A stretch of 12,709 bases of DNA from Bdellovibrionales bacterium (GCA_021730855.1 JAKFYM010000253.1:1-12709), one strand, 5' to 3'; counted from the stretch's first letter, positions 1-8,540 are shown. The notes: generated from the letters alone by a model not told the origin. A program made the numbers and translations.

Positions 1-851
1 ATGATGCGAACATCCACCGTCACATCTTCGGATCCGCCCACCGCGCGGAAAGATTTTTGCTGGATGGCGCGCAGGATTTTCACTTGGACGGCGAGCGGAA
101 TGTCTCCCACTTCGTCTAGAAAAAGCGTGCCGCCATTGGCTTCGGAAAAAATTCCTGGCTTGTCTTGCACGGCGCCCGTGAAGGAGCCTTTTTTGTGGCC
201 AAAGAGCTCGCTTTCAAAGAGGGCCTCGGGAATGGCCGCGCAGTTGATCACCACGAAGGGCGCATTGGGGGGAGCACCGAGGCGGTGCAGGGCGTGGGCT
301 ACCAATTCCTTCCCGGTGCCGCTTTCGCCCAGGACCATAATATTTGTTTTGGTGGCCGCGATGCGTTTGATCATGTCGAAGACGGACTGCATGGCTTGGG
401 AGGAGCCAATGATGCTTTCGAGAGAAAAGGCCTTGCCGAGTTCGGAGCGCAGCTGGCGATTTTCTTTTTCAAGCTCCGCCGTTTTGAGGGAAGACTGAAT
501 GGCCAGCTTCATCTCGTCGATTTGGAAGGGCTTCGTTAGGTAGTCACTAGCGCCGAGTTTCATGGCTTCTACTGCGCTGCCCGTGGAGCCATGGGCCGTC
601 ATGATGATCACGGCGGCGTCGGGGTGAATTTGTTTGATTTTATTGAGCAGCTCGATGCCGTGCATCTCGGGCATGGAAATATCGGTGACCACGGCCTGAA
701 ACGCGTGGGCATTCATTTTTTTCAAGGCCTCGCTGGCGGAAGCGGCGGTGTGCACCTCGTAGCCTTCGCGGCCGAGCATGATTTCGAGAAACTCCCGGAT
801 CGAGGCTTCGTCGTCCACCACCAGCACCCGGATTTTTTTGTCAGCTTTCAT
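1..851 (-). CDS. pilR: PilR-type sigma-54-dependent response regulator (C-terminus cut off by window edge)
   Basis: Response regulator of the NtrC family; in type IV pilus systems PilR is phosphorylated by PilS and switches on pilin transcription with sigma-54 RNA polymerase. The 283 visible residues show a receiver domain (about 7-120) with acidic residues D13/D14, phospho-acceptor D57, T85 and K107. A linker follows, then an AAA+ domain with Walker A GESGTGKE (175-182), the sigma-54 contact loop GSFTGA (222-227) and Walker B LFLDE (243-247). That loop is usually GAFTGA, so Ala is replaced by Ser; the essential Thr is kept. The rest of the AAA+ domain and the DNA-binding helix-turn-helix lie beyond base 1. 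The ATG at 851-849 has an AGGGA ribosome site and follows the pilS stop by 7 bases. Naming it PilR rather than another NtrC-type regulator rests on its place in the pil operon. Confidence 0.93.
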   Translation of the reverse strand, partial: MKADKKIRVLVVDDEASIREFLEIMLGREGYEVHTAASASEALKKMNAHAFQAVVTDISMPEMHGIELLNKIKQIHPDAAVIIMTAHGSTGSAVEAMKLGASDYLTKPFQIDEMKLAIQSSLKTAELEKENRQLRSELGKAFSLESIIGSSQAMQSVFDMIKRIAATKTNIMVLGESGTGKELVAHALHRLGAPPNAPFVVINCAAIPEALFESELFGHKKGSFTGAVQDKPGIFSEANGGTLFLDEVGDIPLAVQVKILRAIQQKSFRAVGGSEDVTVDVRI

Positions 852-858
852 GCGTCCC

Positions 859-2487
859 TCAAGATCCGGTTAGTTCCATGGCAGAGGATGCCGGAAGGGT
901 CAACCGAAAGTGCGCGCCCTTGGCACTGGCTTGCAAATGAATCTCCCCCTTTGCGGCGCGTAGCAATTGGGCCACAGTGGATAAGCCTAGCCCAGTTCCC
1001 CCGGATTTCGTGGTGAAAAAAGGATCAAAGATTTTCTTTTCGAGTTCGGGGGGCACGCCAGGTCCGTCATCGCGCATATCGATCACCACGCCATCGCTGC
1101 CTTTGGGGCTTACCTGTAGGTCAATATGCACAAGATTTGCTGGAGACGCTTCGATCGAGTTGAGGAAAAGGTTGAAAAACACCTGCTTGATTCGCTCGCG
1201 GTTCGCGTGGATTTTTACCGTAGCAGGAAATTCTCCCTGAAGCTCCAGCCTGCGCCCTTCGGCTTGGAGGCGCGTTTGGATCGCCTCGACCACCTCATTT
1301 ACCACCTCGGGCAGGTTGAAATCCTCGATTGCGTGATCGCGGGGCTTGGCAAATTCCAGAAAGTCCGTGACGAGATTGTTGAGGCGACGAATTTCTCGTA
1401 GGGAAATCGCGAGGAGTTTTTTGTCCTCCTCGTCCACCACCTGGAGGTGCTTGGCCAGCATTTCGATGGAGCCGGAGATCGAGGCCAAAGGATTGCGAAT
1501 CTCGTGGGCGATTCCCGCTGCGAGCTCGCCGGTGGCGGCGAGTTTCGATTCGAATTCCAATTTTTGTTCGAGCTCGAGCATTTTGGAAACATCTTGGAAT
1601 ACCAGAATGTGTTGCATATCGGCATCCATGGCGCTCTTTAGTTTCACCATTTGTAGCGAAAATTTCTGCGGGCGGTGGGGCCCGTGCTGAAAAAGGAAAC
1701 GCAGGCGCTGGATATCCGTCATCTGGTCCCATGCCTTGAGGATGCCGCGCAATTCTGGAAGGAGCTCGTAGTATTTGATCCGCATTTCCGGCGCATGATG
1801 CAGCCCCAGGAGGCCAAGCGCTGTGGCATTCACGTTTTGCACGTATTCTTGCCCGTCCACGAGCACGATTCCCACCGGAATGCTGTTGAGCAGGCGGTCG
1901 TTGAGCAACTCGAGGCGTGCGATGCTTGCTTGCTGCGAGGCCAGCATCACTTTCTGGCGCTTGAGTTCATCCATGAACTGTCCGCAGAGTAGGGCGGTCA
2001 GCAAAAAGAGCAGCTCATTGTAGGCCAGGTTCGACCAGGAAGTCATGAGCTCCATGTCGGTATTGGCGTAGTAGATGAAGGCGTAGACCAGGCCCGAAAG
2101 CGCGGCCACGAGCAGGGCGCCATGGAGTTGGTAAACCACGGAGGAGAAAACGATATTCAAAAGATAGAGGAAGAGAAAGATCGAATCATTCACTCCCGTT
2201 AGGTACACAAGGTAGCTCGTGAGCAGCAAGTCGTAGAGGAGCTGCGAGGGCATGAAATAGCGCACCCGCAGCGTCTCCTCCCAATGGGAAACATGCATGA
2301 GCGAGAGAAGGAAGGAGGTGCCCAGCACGGCGTAGATGTGCATGATGGCGCCCACCCCCAAGACTTCCTGGCGCAGGAAGATCGTGGTGAAGAGCACCAT
2401 GCTCATCAGCATTAGCCGGGCAAGGCTAAATACGGCCAGTTTACTCTGGATATTGAGGTCAAAGTCCAGAACCGCTTTTGGCTTCAT
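859..2487 (-). CDS. pilS: PilS-type membrane sensor histidine kinase
   Basis: Sensor kinase of 542 residues, predicted to sit in the inner membrane and to phosphorylate PilR. In Pseudomonas, PilS senses the pilin pool in the membrane. Hydrophobic segments at about 17-38, 50-66, 83-97, 101-120, 124-140 and 155-170 suggest six transmembrane helices. A PAS-like region (about 195-300) follows, then the H-box GIAHEIRNPL with phospho-acceptor H328. The ATPase domain shows the N-box (N439, N443), the G1 motif DDGPG (473-477), FDPFFTTK (487-494) and the G2 motif GTGLGL (497-502). All catalytic boxes are intact and no HAMP domain is evident. Its ATG overlaps the pilC stop as ATGA, with GGAGG just upstream, which indicates translational coupling. 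The call as PilS combines the six-helix N-terminus with position between pilC and pilR. Confidence 0.93.
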   Translation of the reverse strand: MKPKAVLDFDLNIQSKLAVFSLARLMLMSMVLFTTIFLRQEVLGVGAIMHIYAVLGTSFLLSLMHVSHWEETLRVRYFMPSQLLYDLLLTSYLVYLTGVNDSIFLFLYLLNIVFSSVVYQLHGALLVAALSGLVYAFIYYANTDMELMTSWSNLAYNELLFLLTALLCGQFMDELKRQKVMLASQQASIARLELLNDRLLNSIPVGIVLVDGQEYVQNVNATALGLLGLHHAPEMRIKYYELLPELRGILKAWDQMTDIQRLRFLFQHGPHRPQKFSLQMVKLKSAMDADMQHILVFQDVSKMLELEQKLEFESKLAATGELAAGIAHEIRNPLASISGSIEMLAKHLQVVDEEDKKLLAISLREIRRLNNLVTDFLEFAKPRDHAIEDFNLPEVVNEVVEAIQTRLQAEGRRLELQGEFPATVKIHANRERIKQVFFNLFLNSIEASPANLVHIDLQVSPKGSDGVVIDMRDDGPGVPPELEKKIFDPFFTTKSGGTGLGLSTVAQLLRAAKGEIHLQASAKGAHFRLTLPASSAMELTGS

Positions 2488-3701
2488 GGGCCTCCAGAGT
2501 CCGCACTATCCGCAATATTGAAGACAGGAAGGTACATCGCCATCAGGATCACGGCCACAACTCCGCCGAGAACCACCAGTACGATCGGCTCGATCATTTT
2601 CGAGATCCCGGATACCACGGTTTCCACCTCGGCCTCGTAAAAGTCGGCGATCTTCATCAACATCTGGTCGAGGGCGCCGGTGTTTTCTCCCACGTTGATC
2701 ATCTGGATCACCATGGGAGGGAAAATCTTGGCCTGAGCGAGGGGAAGGGCGATGGATTTTCCGGAGGAAATTTCTTCTTTCACCTTGGCGAGGGTGGCTT
2801 CGATCACCGAATTGCCAATGGTGAGCTTGCAGATCTCGATTGCGTCGATGAGGTTCACCCCGGAAGTGAGCATGGTGCCGAGCGTGCGGGAAAATCGGGC
2901 GGTGGCGCCCTTGAGGGCGAGGTCTCCGAAGATGGGGGTTTTGAGCACGAAGGCGTCCCAGACGTATTTTCCCGCAGGCGTCTTGATGTAGCGGAGGAAA
3001 AGGAAAAGCGAGCCGGCAATGGCCGAAATGATGTAGGCAAAATAGTCTGTGCAAAAGTGGGAGATCGAGATCACGATCTGGGTGAGTTGGGGCAGCTCTC
3101 CGCCATTGGACGTGATCATCTGCTCGAACTGCGGCACCACGAAAGTGAGAAGGCCGAAGGTCACGCCGAAACCGACCGTTAGCACCATCGCCGGATAGAT
3201 CATGGCGCCCTTCAAGAGGCGCATGAGTTTGACGTTCTCGTCGAGGTAGAGTGCCAGGCGATTGAGGATAAGGTCGAGGGCGCCGCCCATCTCCCCGGCG
3301 CGCACGAGGTAAACATAGAGGTGGTTAAAAATATCTTTCTGCTTGGACATCGCCTCCCAGAGCGGGCTTCCGCCGGAGATGGCTTCGTGGATGGCGGCCA
3401 GGGCTTTTCTTAAGGTGGGATTCTTTTCTCCCTGCTGGAGAATGTCGAATGCTTGTAACAGAGGCACGCCCGATCCGATCATCACGGCGAGCTGACGGGT
3501 CATGATCGCGATTTCGGTATCCTTCACGCCCTGGGCAAAAAGATCGATGTTCTTGTTGAAAATGCTTTCTTGCTCAATTTTTGTGGGCCGCACACCTTGT
3601 TGGCGCAGCATCACCCGCACTTCGGCCTCGGAGGGAAGCGTGACATTGCCCTTGATGACTTCGCCACTGCGCTTCTGACCTTCGTACTTAAAGACGGGCA
3701 T
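2484..3701 (-). CDS. pilC: Type IV pilus inner-membrane platform protein PilC
   Basis: Polytopic platform protein of the GspF/PilC family, on which the ATPases PilB and PilT act to add or remove pilin. It has 405 residues, the normal length. Two T2SSF domains lie at about 66-189 and 269-391. Each begins with the family's pattern (residues 68-84 with TRQLAVMIGSGVPLLQA; residues 270-286 with FSRTLGTMLTSGVNLID). Each contains a GE motif: GEMGGALD at 136-143 and GENTGALD at 338-345. Membrane segments are at about 168-190, 219-238 and 370-393, the usual three. The N-terminus (VFKYEGQKRSGEVIKG) is typical of PilC. The GAGGTAA ribosome site overlaps the pilT stop codon, 8 bases before the start. No defects seen. 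Confidence 0.96.
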   Translation of the reverse strand: MPVFKYEGQKRSGEVIKGNVTLPSEAEVRVMLRQQGVRPTKIEQESIFNKNIDLFAQGVKDTEIAIMTRQLAVMIGSGVPLLQAFDILQQGEKNPTLRKALAAIHEAISGGSPLWEAMSKQKDIFNHLYVYLVRAGEMGGALDLILNRLALYLDENVKLMRLLKGAMIYPAMVLTVGFGVTFGLLTFVVPQFEQMITSNGGELPQLTQIVISISHFCTDYFAYIISAIAGSLFLFLRYIKTPAGKYVWDAFVLKTPIFGDLALKGATARFSRTLGTMLTSGVNLIDAIEICKLTIGNSVIEATLAKVKEEISSGKSIALPLAQAKIFPPMVIQMINVGENTGALDQMLMKIADFYEAEVETVVSGISKMIEPIVLVVLGGVVAVILMAMYLPVFNIADSADSGGP

Positions 3702-3709
3702 GGATTACC

Positions 3710-4798
3710 TCAACGTTTGGTTTGGCCAGCCTGGCTCGTGAGCATGCGGATGAGCTCATCGGGCACCGTGGTGCACTCCATGGCCACTTCTTCGCTGATC
3801 GTGCCCTCGCGCACGAGGCGCACTAGGGATTGGTTCATGGTGGACATGCCCGAATCAGTTTGGCCCACCTGCATCGCGGAATAGACCTGCTCCATCTTCT
3901 CCTCGCGGATCAGGTTGCGGATGGCGTTGTTGGTGCGCATGATTTCCATGGCTAGCGCCCGGCCGCGGCCCGATTTTTTCATCACGAGCTGTTGGGAAAT
4001 CACGCCGAGGAGCACGAAGCTCAGTAGGTGACGTACGGAATTTTGTTTGTCGGGCGGAAATACGTCTACCAAGCGGTTGATGGTCTGCAGGGCGGAGTTG
4101 GTGTGGAGGGTACCAAACACCAAGTGGCCAGTCTCCGCCGCGGCCAGGGCCATTTCAATCGTCTCGAGATCGCGCAACTCGCCCACGAGGATATAGTCGG
4201 GGTCTTGGCGCAGGACCCGCTTCAAAGCGGCCGAGAAACTGTGGGTGTCGGTCCCGATCTCACGCTGGTTGATCACGCAGCTTTTGTGGGGATGAATAAA
4301 TTCTATTGGATCCTCGATCGTGATGATGTGGCCACGCTCGTTGGTGTTGAGGTAGTCGATGATCGAAGCGAGAGTGGTGGACTTTCCTGATCCCGTAGGG
4401 CCGGTGACGAGAATCAGTCCGTTGGGGGCTTTTACGAGCTCACGGATCACGCTGGGTAGGCCGAGCGTGGTCATGTCGGGGATGTCGAAGGGAATGCGGC
4501 GGAACACCCCGGCCACCGAGCCTCTTTGCATGAAAATATTTCCTCGGAAGCGGGCAAGGTTCTTGATTCCGAAGGAGACGTCGATCTCCATATGTTCCTC
4601 GAACTCGGCCTTTTGGGCATCGGTGAGCACGCCATAACAAAGATTTTTGGTGTCGGTGGAGTTGAGCTGCTCGGTTTTGACCTTCGACATCGTGCCGCCA
4701 ATCCGGAGCTGGGGCGGGGATCCCACCGTGATGTGTAAGTCAGAGGCGTCTTGTTCCACCATCGCCTTCAGCAGCTGTTGCAGTGTGACTTGTGCCAT
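3710..4798 (-). CDS. pilT: Type IV pilus retraction ATPase PilT
   Basis: Cytoplasmic hexameric ATPase of the secretion-ATPase superfamily that powers pilus retraction, and so twitching motility. It has 362 residues, within the family range. Visible motifs are Walker A GPTGSGKST (133-141), the Asp box around ITIEDPIEF (159-167), Walker B ILVGELRD (203-210), the His box GHLVFGTLHTNSA (224-236) and the retraction-specific AIRNLIRE (292-299). The last motif separates PilT from the assembly ATPases. It starts 9 bases after the pilB stop behind an AGGGGGA ribosome site. PilU is the main alternative, but AIRNLIRE and the position next to pilB and pilC favour PilT. Confidence 0.96.
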   Translation of the reverse strand: MAQVTLQQLLKAMVEQDASDLHITVGSPPQLRIGGTMSKVKTEQLNSTDTKNLCYGVLTDAQKAEFEEHMEIDVSFGIKNLARFRGNIFMQRGSVAGVFRRIPFDIPDMTTLGLPSVIRELVKAPNGLILVTGPTGSGKSTTLASIIDYLNTNERGHIITIEDPIEFIHPHKSCVINQREIGTDTHSFSAALKRVLRQDPDYILVGELRDLETIEMALAAAETGHLVFGTLHTNSALQTINRLVDVFPPDKQNSVRHLLSFVLLGVISQQLVMKKSGRGRALAMEIMRTNNAIRNLIREEKMEQVYSAMQVGQTDSGMSTMNQSLVRLVREGTISEEVAMECTTVPDELIRMLTSQAGQTKR

Positions 4799-4807
4799 TC
4801 TATCCCC

Positions 4808-6502
4808 CTAAAAATCCGCGGCCGTATTCGTGAGAGCTTCTTCTAAGGTGGTGAGGCCTTCGGCCACCTTGGTAAGCGCCGCCATCCGCAGGGTGCGCAT
4901 TCCTGCCTCCATGGCGCGTTTTTTTAGCTCAATCGAGTTCGCACCGGCGAGCACGGCTTCTTTGAGCTCGGAGCGAAAGGGCATCACCTCGTAGATTCCG
5001 AAGCGGCCGGAGTAGCCGGTGTTGGTGCATTGCGGGCAGCCCGCGCCCTTATAGGTTTTCATTTGTTTGGCGGCCACGGGATCGATGCCAAGGTCCATCA
5101 GGCGCTGGATGGGCACGGGCACTTCTACCTTACAGTTTGGGCAGATCCGGCGCATCAGGCGTTGGGCGCAAATAAGGTTTACGGCGGCGGTGACCAGGAA
5201 GGGCTCCACGCCCATATTGAGCAAGCGGGTGATCGAGGAGGGGGCATCGTTGGTGTGCAAGGTAGAGAGCACCAAGTGACCGGTGAGCGCGGCTTGCACC
5301 GAAACTTCGGCGGTCTCGAAGTCGCGCACCTCTCCCACGAGGATGATGTCAGGGTCTTGCCGCATAAAGGTGCGCAAGGCCGCCGCGAAGTTGAGGCCGA
5401 TGTCCGAGTGGATCTGCACTTGATTGACGCCTTCGAGATTGTACTCCACCGGGTCTTCCGCGGTGGAGATATTGTCGGAAATCTTATTGAGCTCCTGGAG
5501 GGCCGAATAGAGCGTGGTGGTTTTTCCCGATCCCGTAGGGCCTGTAACGAGCACCATGCCGTAGGATTCATGGATGGAGGCGGTAAAGTGTTCGAGGGCC
5601 GCTTTGTCGAAGCCTAACTTCAAAAGGTCCGTCTGCAGGCCGCTCTTGTTCAAAAGACGCAAGACCACCTTTTCGCCGAAGACCGTGGGCATGGTGCTCA
5701 CCCTGAAGTCCATTTCGCCCAAAGGGGTGCGGATCTTGATCCGGCCGTCTTGCGGCAGGCGTTTCTCGGCGATGTCCATGCGGGCCATGATCTTGACCCG
5801 GGCGATCACGGCATTTTTCACTTGGTTGGGTGGACGCATCGATTCGTAAAGCGCGCCATCAATGCGCAGGCGCACGCGGAAGCTATGTTCGTAGGGCTCG
5901 ATATGAATATCGGATGCTTTTTTCTTGATCGCGTCCACCAGCACCTGGTTCACCAACTGGATGATGGGCGCATCAATATCATTGGCGTCCTTGATCTCGT
6001 GGGCATCGTCCCCGCCAAGGCCCATTTCCTCCACGCTGTCGCCTTCGCCGGCCTTGACTTGCTTCTCCACCAAGTTGAGCGCGCCATAGTAGCGCTCGAG
6101 GGCTTGGTCGAAAGCCGAGATGGAGGTGATCACGGCCTCGATCCGCAGCTGGGTGCGGAACTTCATATCGTCGAGGTGGGCCAGGGCAGTGGGATCCGCG
6201 AGCGCCACCACGAGGGTGCCGCGCGCTTTCTGCAGCGGAATCAGGCGGAAGCGGCGCGCGTCTTCGGCCGAGAGGATTTTGATGATCTCCGGATCGATCT
6301 GGTATTTGGCGAGGTCAAAGGAAGGCACGGAGTATTTTTTAGAAAAATGCTCCACGATCTTAGCTTCTTGGATCAGATTATGCTGATGAAGAAATTTTAG
6401 GTGCGCAATTTTCTGCTTATGGAAAGCTTCATCCGCCGCATTGTAATCGCCTTGCGTGATGAGATGCTCTTTCAGGAGCAGATCGGCAAACTGTTTCGAC
6501 AT
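4808..6502 (-). CDS. pilB: Type IV pilus assembly ATPase PilB
   Basis: Hexameric ATPase (GspE/PilB family) that drives pilus extension at the inner membrane. It has 564 residues, normal for PilB. An N-terminal GspE_N/MshEN-like region (about 50-145) precedes the ATPase core. Visible motifs are Walker A GPTGSGKT (321-328), the Asp box AEDPVEY (348-354), Walker B IILVGEVRD (386-394) and the His box GHLVLSTLHTND (408-419). The zinc-binding tetracysteine is C454, C457, C489 and C492. Tetracysteine motifs occur in PilB and GspE but not PilT. The ATG at 6502 has AGGGAAGA about 6 bases upstream. It is first in the operon, and the promoter region is shared with the divergent membrane-protein gene. 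Confidence 0.96.
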   Translation of the reverse strand: MSKQFADLLLKEHLITQGDYNAADEAFHKQKIAHLKFLHQHNLIQEAKIVEHFSKKYSVPSFDLAKYQIDPEIIKILSAEDARRFRLIPLQKARGTLVVALADPTALAHLDDMKFRTQLRIEAVITSISAFDQALERYYGALNLVEKQVKAGEGDSVEEMGLGGDDAHEIKDANDIDAPIIQLVNQVLVDAIKKKASDIHIEPYEHSFRVRLRIDGALYESMRPPNQVKNAVIARVKIMARMDIAEKRLPQDGRIKIRTPLGEMDFRVSTMPTVFGEKVVLRLLNKSGLQTDLLKLGFDKAALEHFTASIHESYGMVLVTGPTGSGKTTTLYSALQELNKISDNISTAEDPVEYNLEGVNQVQIHSDIGLNFAAALRTFMRQDPDIILVGEVRDFETAEVSVQAALTGHLVLSTLHTNDAPSSITRLLNMGVEPFLVTAAVNLICAQRLMRRICPNCKVEVPVPIQRLMDLGIDPVAAKQMKTYKGAGCPQCTNTGYSGRFGIYEVMPFRSELKEAVLAGANSIELKKRAMEAGMRTLRMAALTKVAEGLTTLEEALTNTAADF

Positions 6503-6561
6503 AGAATCTTCCCTGATTCGCCGGTTGACGAAGACACCCTTCTTGGATGTGTTTAGATATA

Positions 6562-6591
6562 ATAATGAGGCAAAGTGACAAAAATTGTCAA
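6562..6591 (-). promoter_or_regulatory. Sigma-70-type promoter of the pil operon
   Basis: On the minus strand a perfect -35 box TTGACA (6591-6586) is followed after 18 bases by CATTAT (6567-6562), which matches TATAAT at 4 of 6 positions. The predicted transcription start is near 6555, leaving a leader of about 50 bases before pilB. The boxes are read from sequence; use in the cell is inferred. Confidence 0.55.
6576..6590. promoter_or_regulatory. 15-bp palindrome overlapping the pilB -35 box (possible operator)
   Basis: TGACAA-AAA-TTGTCA is a perfect inverted repeat with 6-base arms and a 3-base centre. It covers five of the six bases of the pilB -35 box, in the region shared with the divergent gene. 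Such a site could bind a dimeric repressor. No regulator can be named from the sequence, and a chance AT-rich palindrome is possible. Confidence 0.35.
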
Positions 6592-6643
6592 GGCGAGGAG
6601 CGGGCTTGGATTTACACTAAATATTGTTTACACGTTGGCTTGT

Positions 6644-6671
6644 TTGGAAACAAAAGCAGCCATGCTACGAT
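6644..6671 (+). promoter_or_regulatory. Candidate promoter placing the transcript start at a GTG codon
   Basis: TTGGAA (6644-6649), a 16-base spacer, then TACGAT (6666-6671, 4 of 6 matches to TATAAT). Six bases separate the -10 box from the GTG at 6678, which puts the expected transcription start on the G of that codon. The region has no Shine-Dalgarno sequence, consistent with a leaderless transcript. The hexamer matches are only moderate. Confidence 0.35.
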
Positions 6672-6677
6672 CTTTTT

Positions 6678-8540
6678 GTGAAAGCATTTTGGTCTTTTCT
6701 ATTATTCACGGTTTCGGGTTTTTTTCTCTACGGTCGGGCAACCATCGTGGACCAAACCCAAACCGCCACGCACTACCTCGGGGCCTTCCTGATCTTTCTG
6801 GCCTTTGTGATCTCCATCTTTTGCGCCGGGCGTTTGCTCGCGCGGTATCTGGCGCGCACGGAACCCGATTTTATCGTCGATCTGGGGCTCGGGTTAGGCT
6901 TTTTTATCGTCGTGGCCCAGATTTTTGGCTTGGCGGGTGCGATCGGATATTTTCCCAACCCTTGGCTCACCGCCGCCTGGTTCCTGCCTGTCTGTCTCTT
7001 TGCCTTTTTGCGAATGGAATTTTCATTTCCCCGCTGGGGGCGTCTGGAGGCCGTGGGGATTTTGCTGGCACTTTTTCCTTTTGCGCTCACTTGGATTCCC
7101 GATTCGATGCCGGATCCGCTCTACTACCACCTCACGAGCGCACGTTGGTGGCTTGATGCCGGCCGTATTTATTTTCCACCCACGAATGCCGGTGTGTTTG
7201 TGGCCGGAAGCTGGGATGCCCTCTATCTATGGGCCGGCTATTTTGTGGGAGGCCCCGAGGGAAAGGGGTTGGTGGAGCAGCAGCTTTTTGGCCAGTGGAC
7301 GCATTTTCTCCTCGGCGGTATCGGAACAGCCTGCGCGCTTCATTGTCTTTTCGCAAAAATTTTTCCGGCCATCACGCGGCACTCGCTTTTTTGGCTCACC
7401 GCCATCGCGCTCCTGAGCAGTTCCCAGCTAAGCACGGTGTATTTGGCCAAAAACGATTGGGGTGCGAGTTTTTTTCTGCTGCTGGCTGTGCTTCTCTTGC
7501 AACGGCCTAAATATCTGTTGGCGGGATTTTTTCTCGGGCTGGCTTTAAGCTCGAAGCCCTCGATGGCCTTCATTGCTCTGCCGCTCACTCTTGTGTTTTG
7601 GCCGTGGAAGTGGCGCGCGAGCGCATTTGTGGGGGGCGGCTTGTTTTTGGGGGCCTTGCCCTATCTTTGGCGCAATTTTTCGCTCACGGGAGAGTTCTTC
7701 TTCCCGTTGCTCGTGGGGCCGGAATATCCCTCCTTTTACCAAGTGCGCTACTATTCGGGAGAGGGGTTTTCTTTTTCGGGAAAATCTTTTCTCTGGCAGC
7801 AGATTGCCAATGATTCTCTCTTCTGGGTTTTGACAGTGGCGCTGGCTTTGGTGGCCTGGTGGGCCAGAAAACGAAATGCCCTCGCGGCCGCGTTGGCGGT
7901 GGCCGTGACTCTCGGCGCAGTTTTCTTTTTTTGCAAAGTGGGGCTGCGCGCGGAATTTCGTTTGTATGGGCTGGGCTGCTTGCTGCTTGGCGGCCTTGGC
8001 CTTGGGTTTCTCCTAGAACGGGTGGCGATTAAGCCCGCGATCTTGGCCGGTCTTTTTCTCCTGGCTTCGCTCTGGGCAGGTTTTCCCTGGGTGGGTCCGA
8101 AACTTCTTTTTGAGGCGCAGAGCCCGCAGCAGGAGGTGCAGCGGCACTTCGGTGGCCAGGCGCTTGTTTGGATTCGCGCCAATCTTGTTCCCGAAAAAGT
8201 GGTGGGTGCGGTGAACGACTCGCGCATTTTTTATCTCTCGGACCGTAAGTATGCCCGCATCTGGGATAGCCCGCCGCTGGACCGCGAGCTATTTGCCGCC
8301 CAGGACCTGCCGGGAGTGGTGGCGGCTCTACGCCGCCAGGGAGTGGAATATTTATTTTTCTCCCGGGTGGATTGGGATGTGCTATTCAGCCGGTCGGTGG
8401 TGGAGCTGCTCGACCAAGGTTGGAAGCAGCATCCGGAGACGATTGTTTTCGGAAATTCCACCGCCAAAGTGATTGATTTAGTTCGCCTAGAGGCCAAGCT
8501 AAGAGGGAAAAGCGAGCCCCATGCCCCCAACGACCGATGA
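6678..8540 (+). CDS. Polytopic membrane protein, GT-C glycosyltransferase-like
   Basis: Integral membrane protein of 620 residues from the GTG at 6678. About ten to twelve hydrophobic segments span residues 4-470, and a soluble domain of about 145 residues forms the C-terminus. The layout resembles GT-C transferases (PMT/ArnT-like), which move sugars from polyprenyl-phosphate donors at the outer face of the inner membrane. In support, an early periplasmic loop carries PDPLYYHLTSARWWLDAG (145-162) with acidic D146 and H151, a later loop has KNDWG (258-262), and GLALSSKPS (287-295) is typical of this group. The C-terminal VGAVNDSRIFYLSDRKY (509-525) is also common in such proteins. Substrate is unknown. 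An in-frame TTG at 6624 directly after a stop would add 18 mostly polar residues. I prefer GTG because a signal-anchor helix follows at once. The gene is divergent from pilB and converges on lpxC with a 44-base gap, where I see no convincing terminator. Confidence 0.75.
   Translation: MKAFWSFLLFTVSGFFLYGRATIVDQTQTATHYLGAFLIFLAFVISIFCAGRLLARYLARTEPDFIVDLGLGLGFFIVVAQIFGLAGAIGYFPNPWLTAAWFLPVCLFAFLRMEFSFPRWGRLEAVGILLALFPFALTWIPDSMPDPLYYHLTSARWWLDAGRIYFPPTNAGVFVAGSWDALYLWAGYFVGGPEGKGLVEQQLFGQWTHFLLGGIGTACALHCLFAKIFPAITRHSLFWLTAIALLSSSQLSTVYLAKNDWGASFFLLLAVLLLQRPKYLLAGFFLGLALSSKPSMAFIALPLTLVFWPWKWRASAFVGGGLFLGALPYLWRNFSLTGEFFFPLLVGPEYPSFYQVRYYSGEGFSFSGKSFLWQQIANDSLFWVLTVALALVAWWARKRNALAAALAVAVTLGAVFFFCKVGLRAEFRLYGLGCLLLGGLGLGFLLERVAIKPAILAGLFLLASLWAGFPWVGPKLLFEAQSPQQEVQRHFGGQALVWIRANLVPEKVVGAVNDSRIFYLSDRKYARIWDSPPLDRELFAAQDLPGVVAALRRQGVEYLFFSRVDWDVLFSRSVVELLDQGWKQHPETIVFGNSTAKVIDLVRLEAKLRGKSEPHAPNDR

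Noticed and set aside
921..935. TGGCAC...TTGCA on the plus strand, resembling a sigma-54 promoter
   Set aside because: The GG and GC are 9 bases apart rather than the required 10, and the site lies antisense inside the pilS coding sequence with no gene downstream on that strand.
2478..3182. Long histidine-rich plus-strand reading frame (234 codons)
   Set aside because: It is the exact antisense of pilC. The His/Asp/Gly-rich composition is what GC-rich coding DNA gives in that frame. Similar frames antisense to pilR, pilB and lpxC were dropped for the same reason.
4383..5560. Near-identical sequences around 4385-4415 and 5523-5555
   Set aside because: These encode the Walker A loops of the paralogous ATPases PilT and PilB. 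The similarity is protein homology, not a mobile repeat.
6624..6677. Upstream extension of the membrane protein from a TTG codon
   Set aside because: TTG directly follows an in-frame stop, has no ribosome site, and would add a polar stretch in front of the signal-anchor helix. It also overlaps the candidate -35/-10 boxes.
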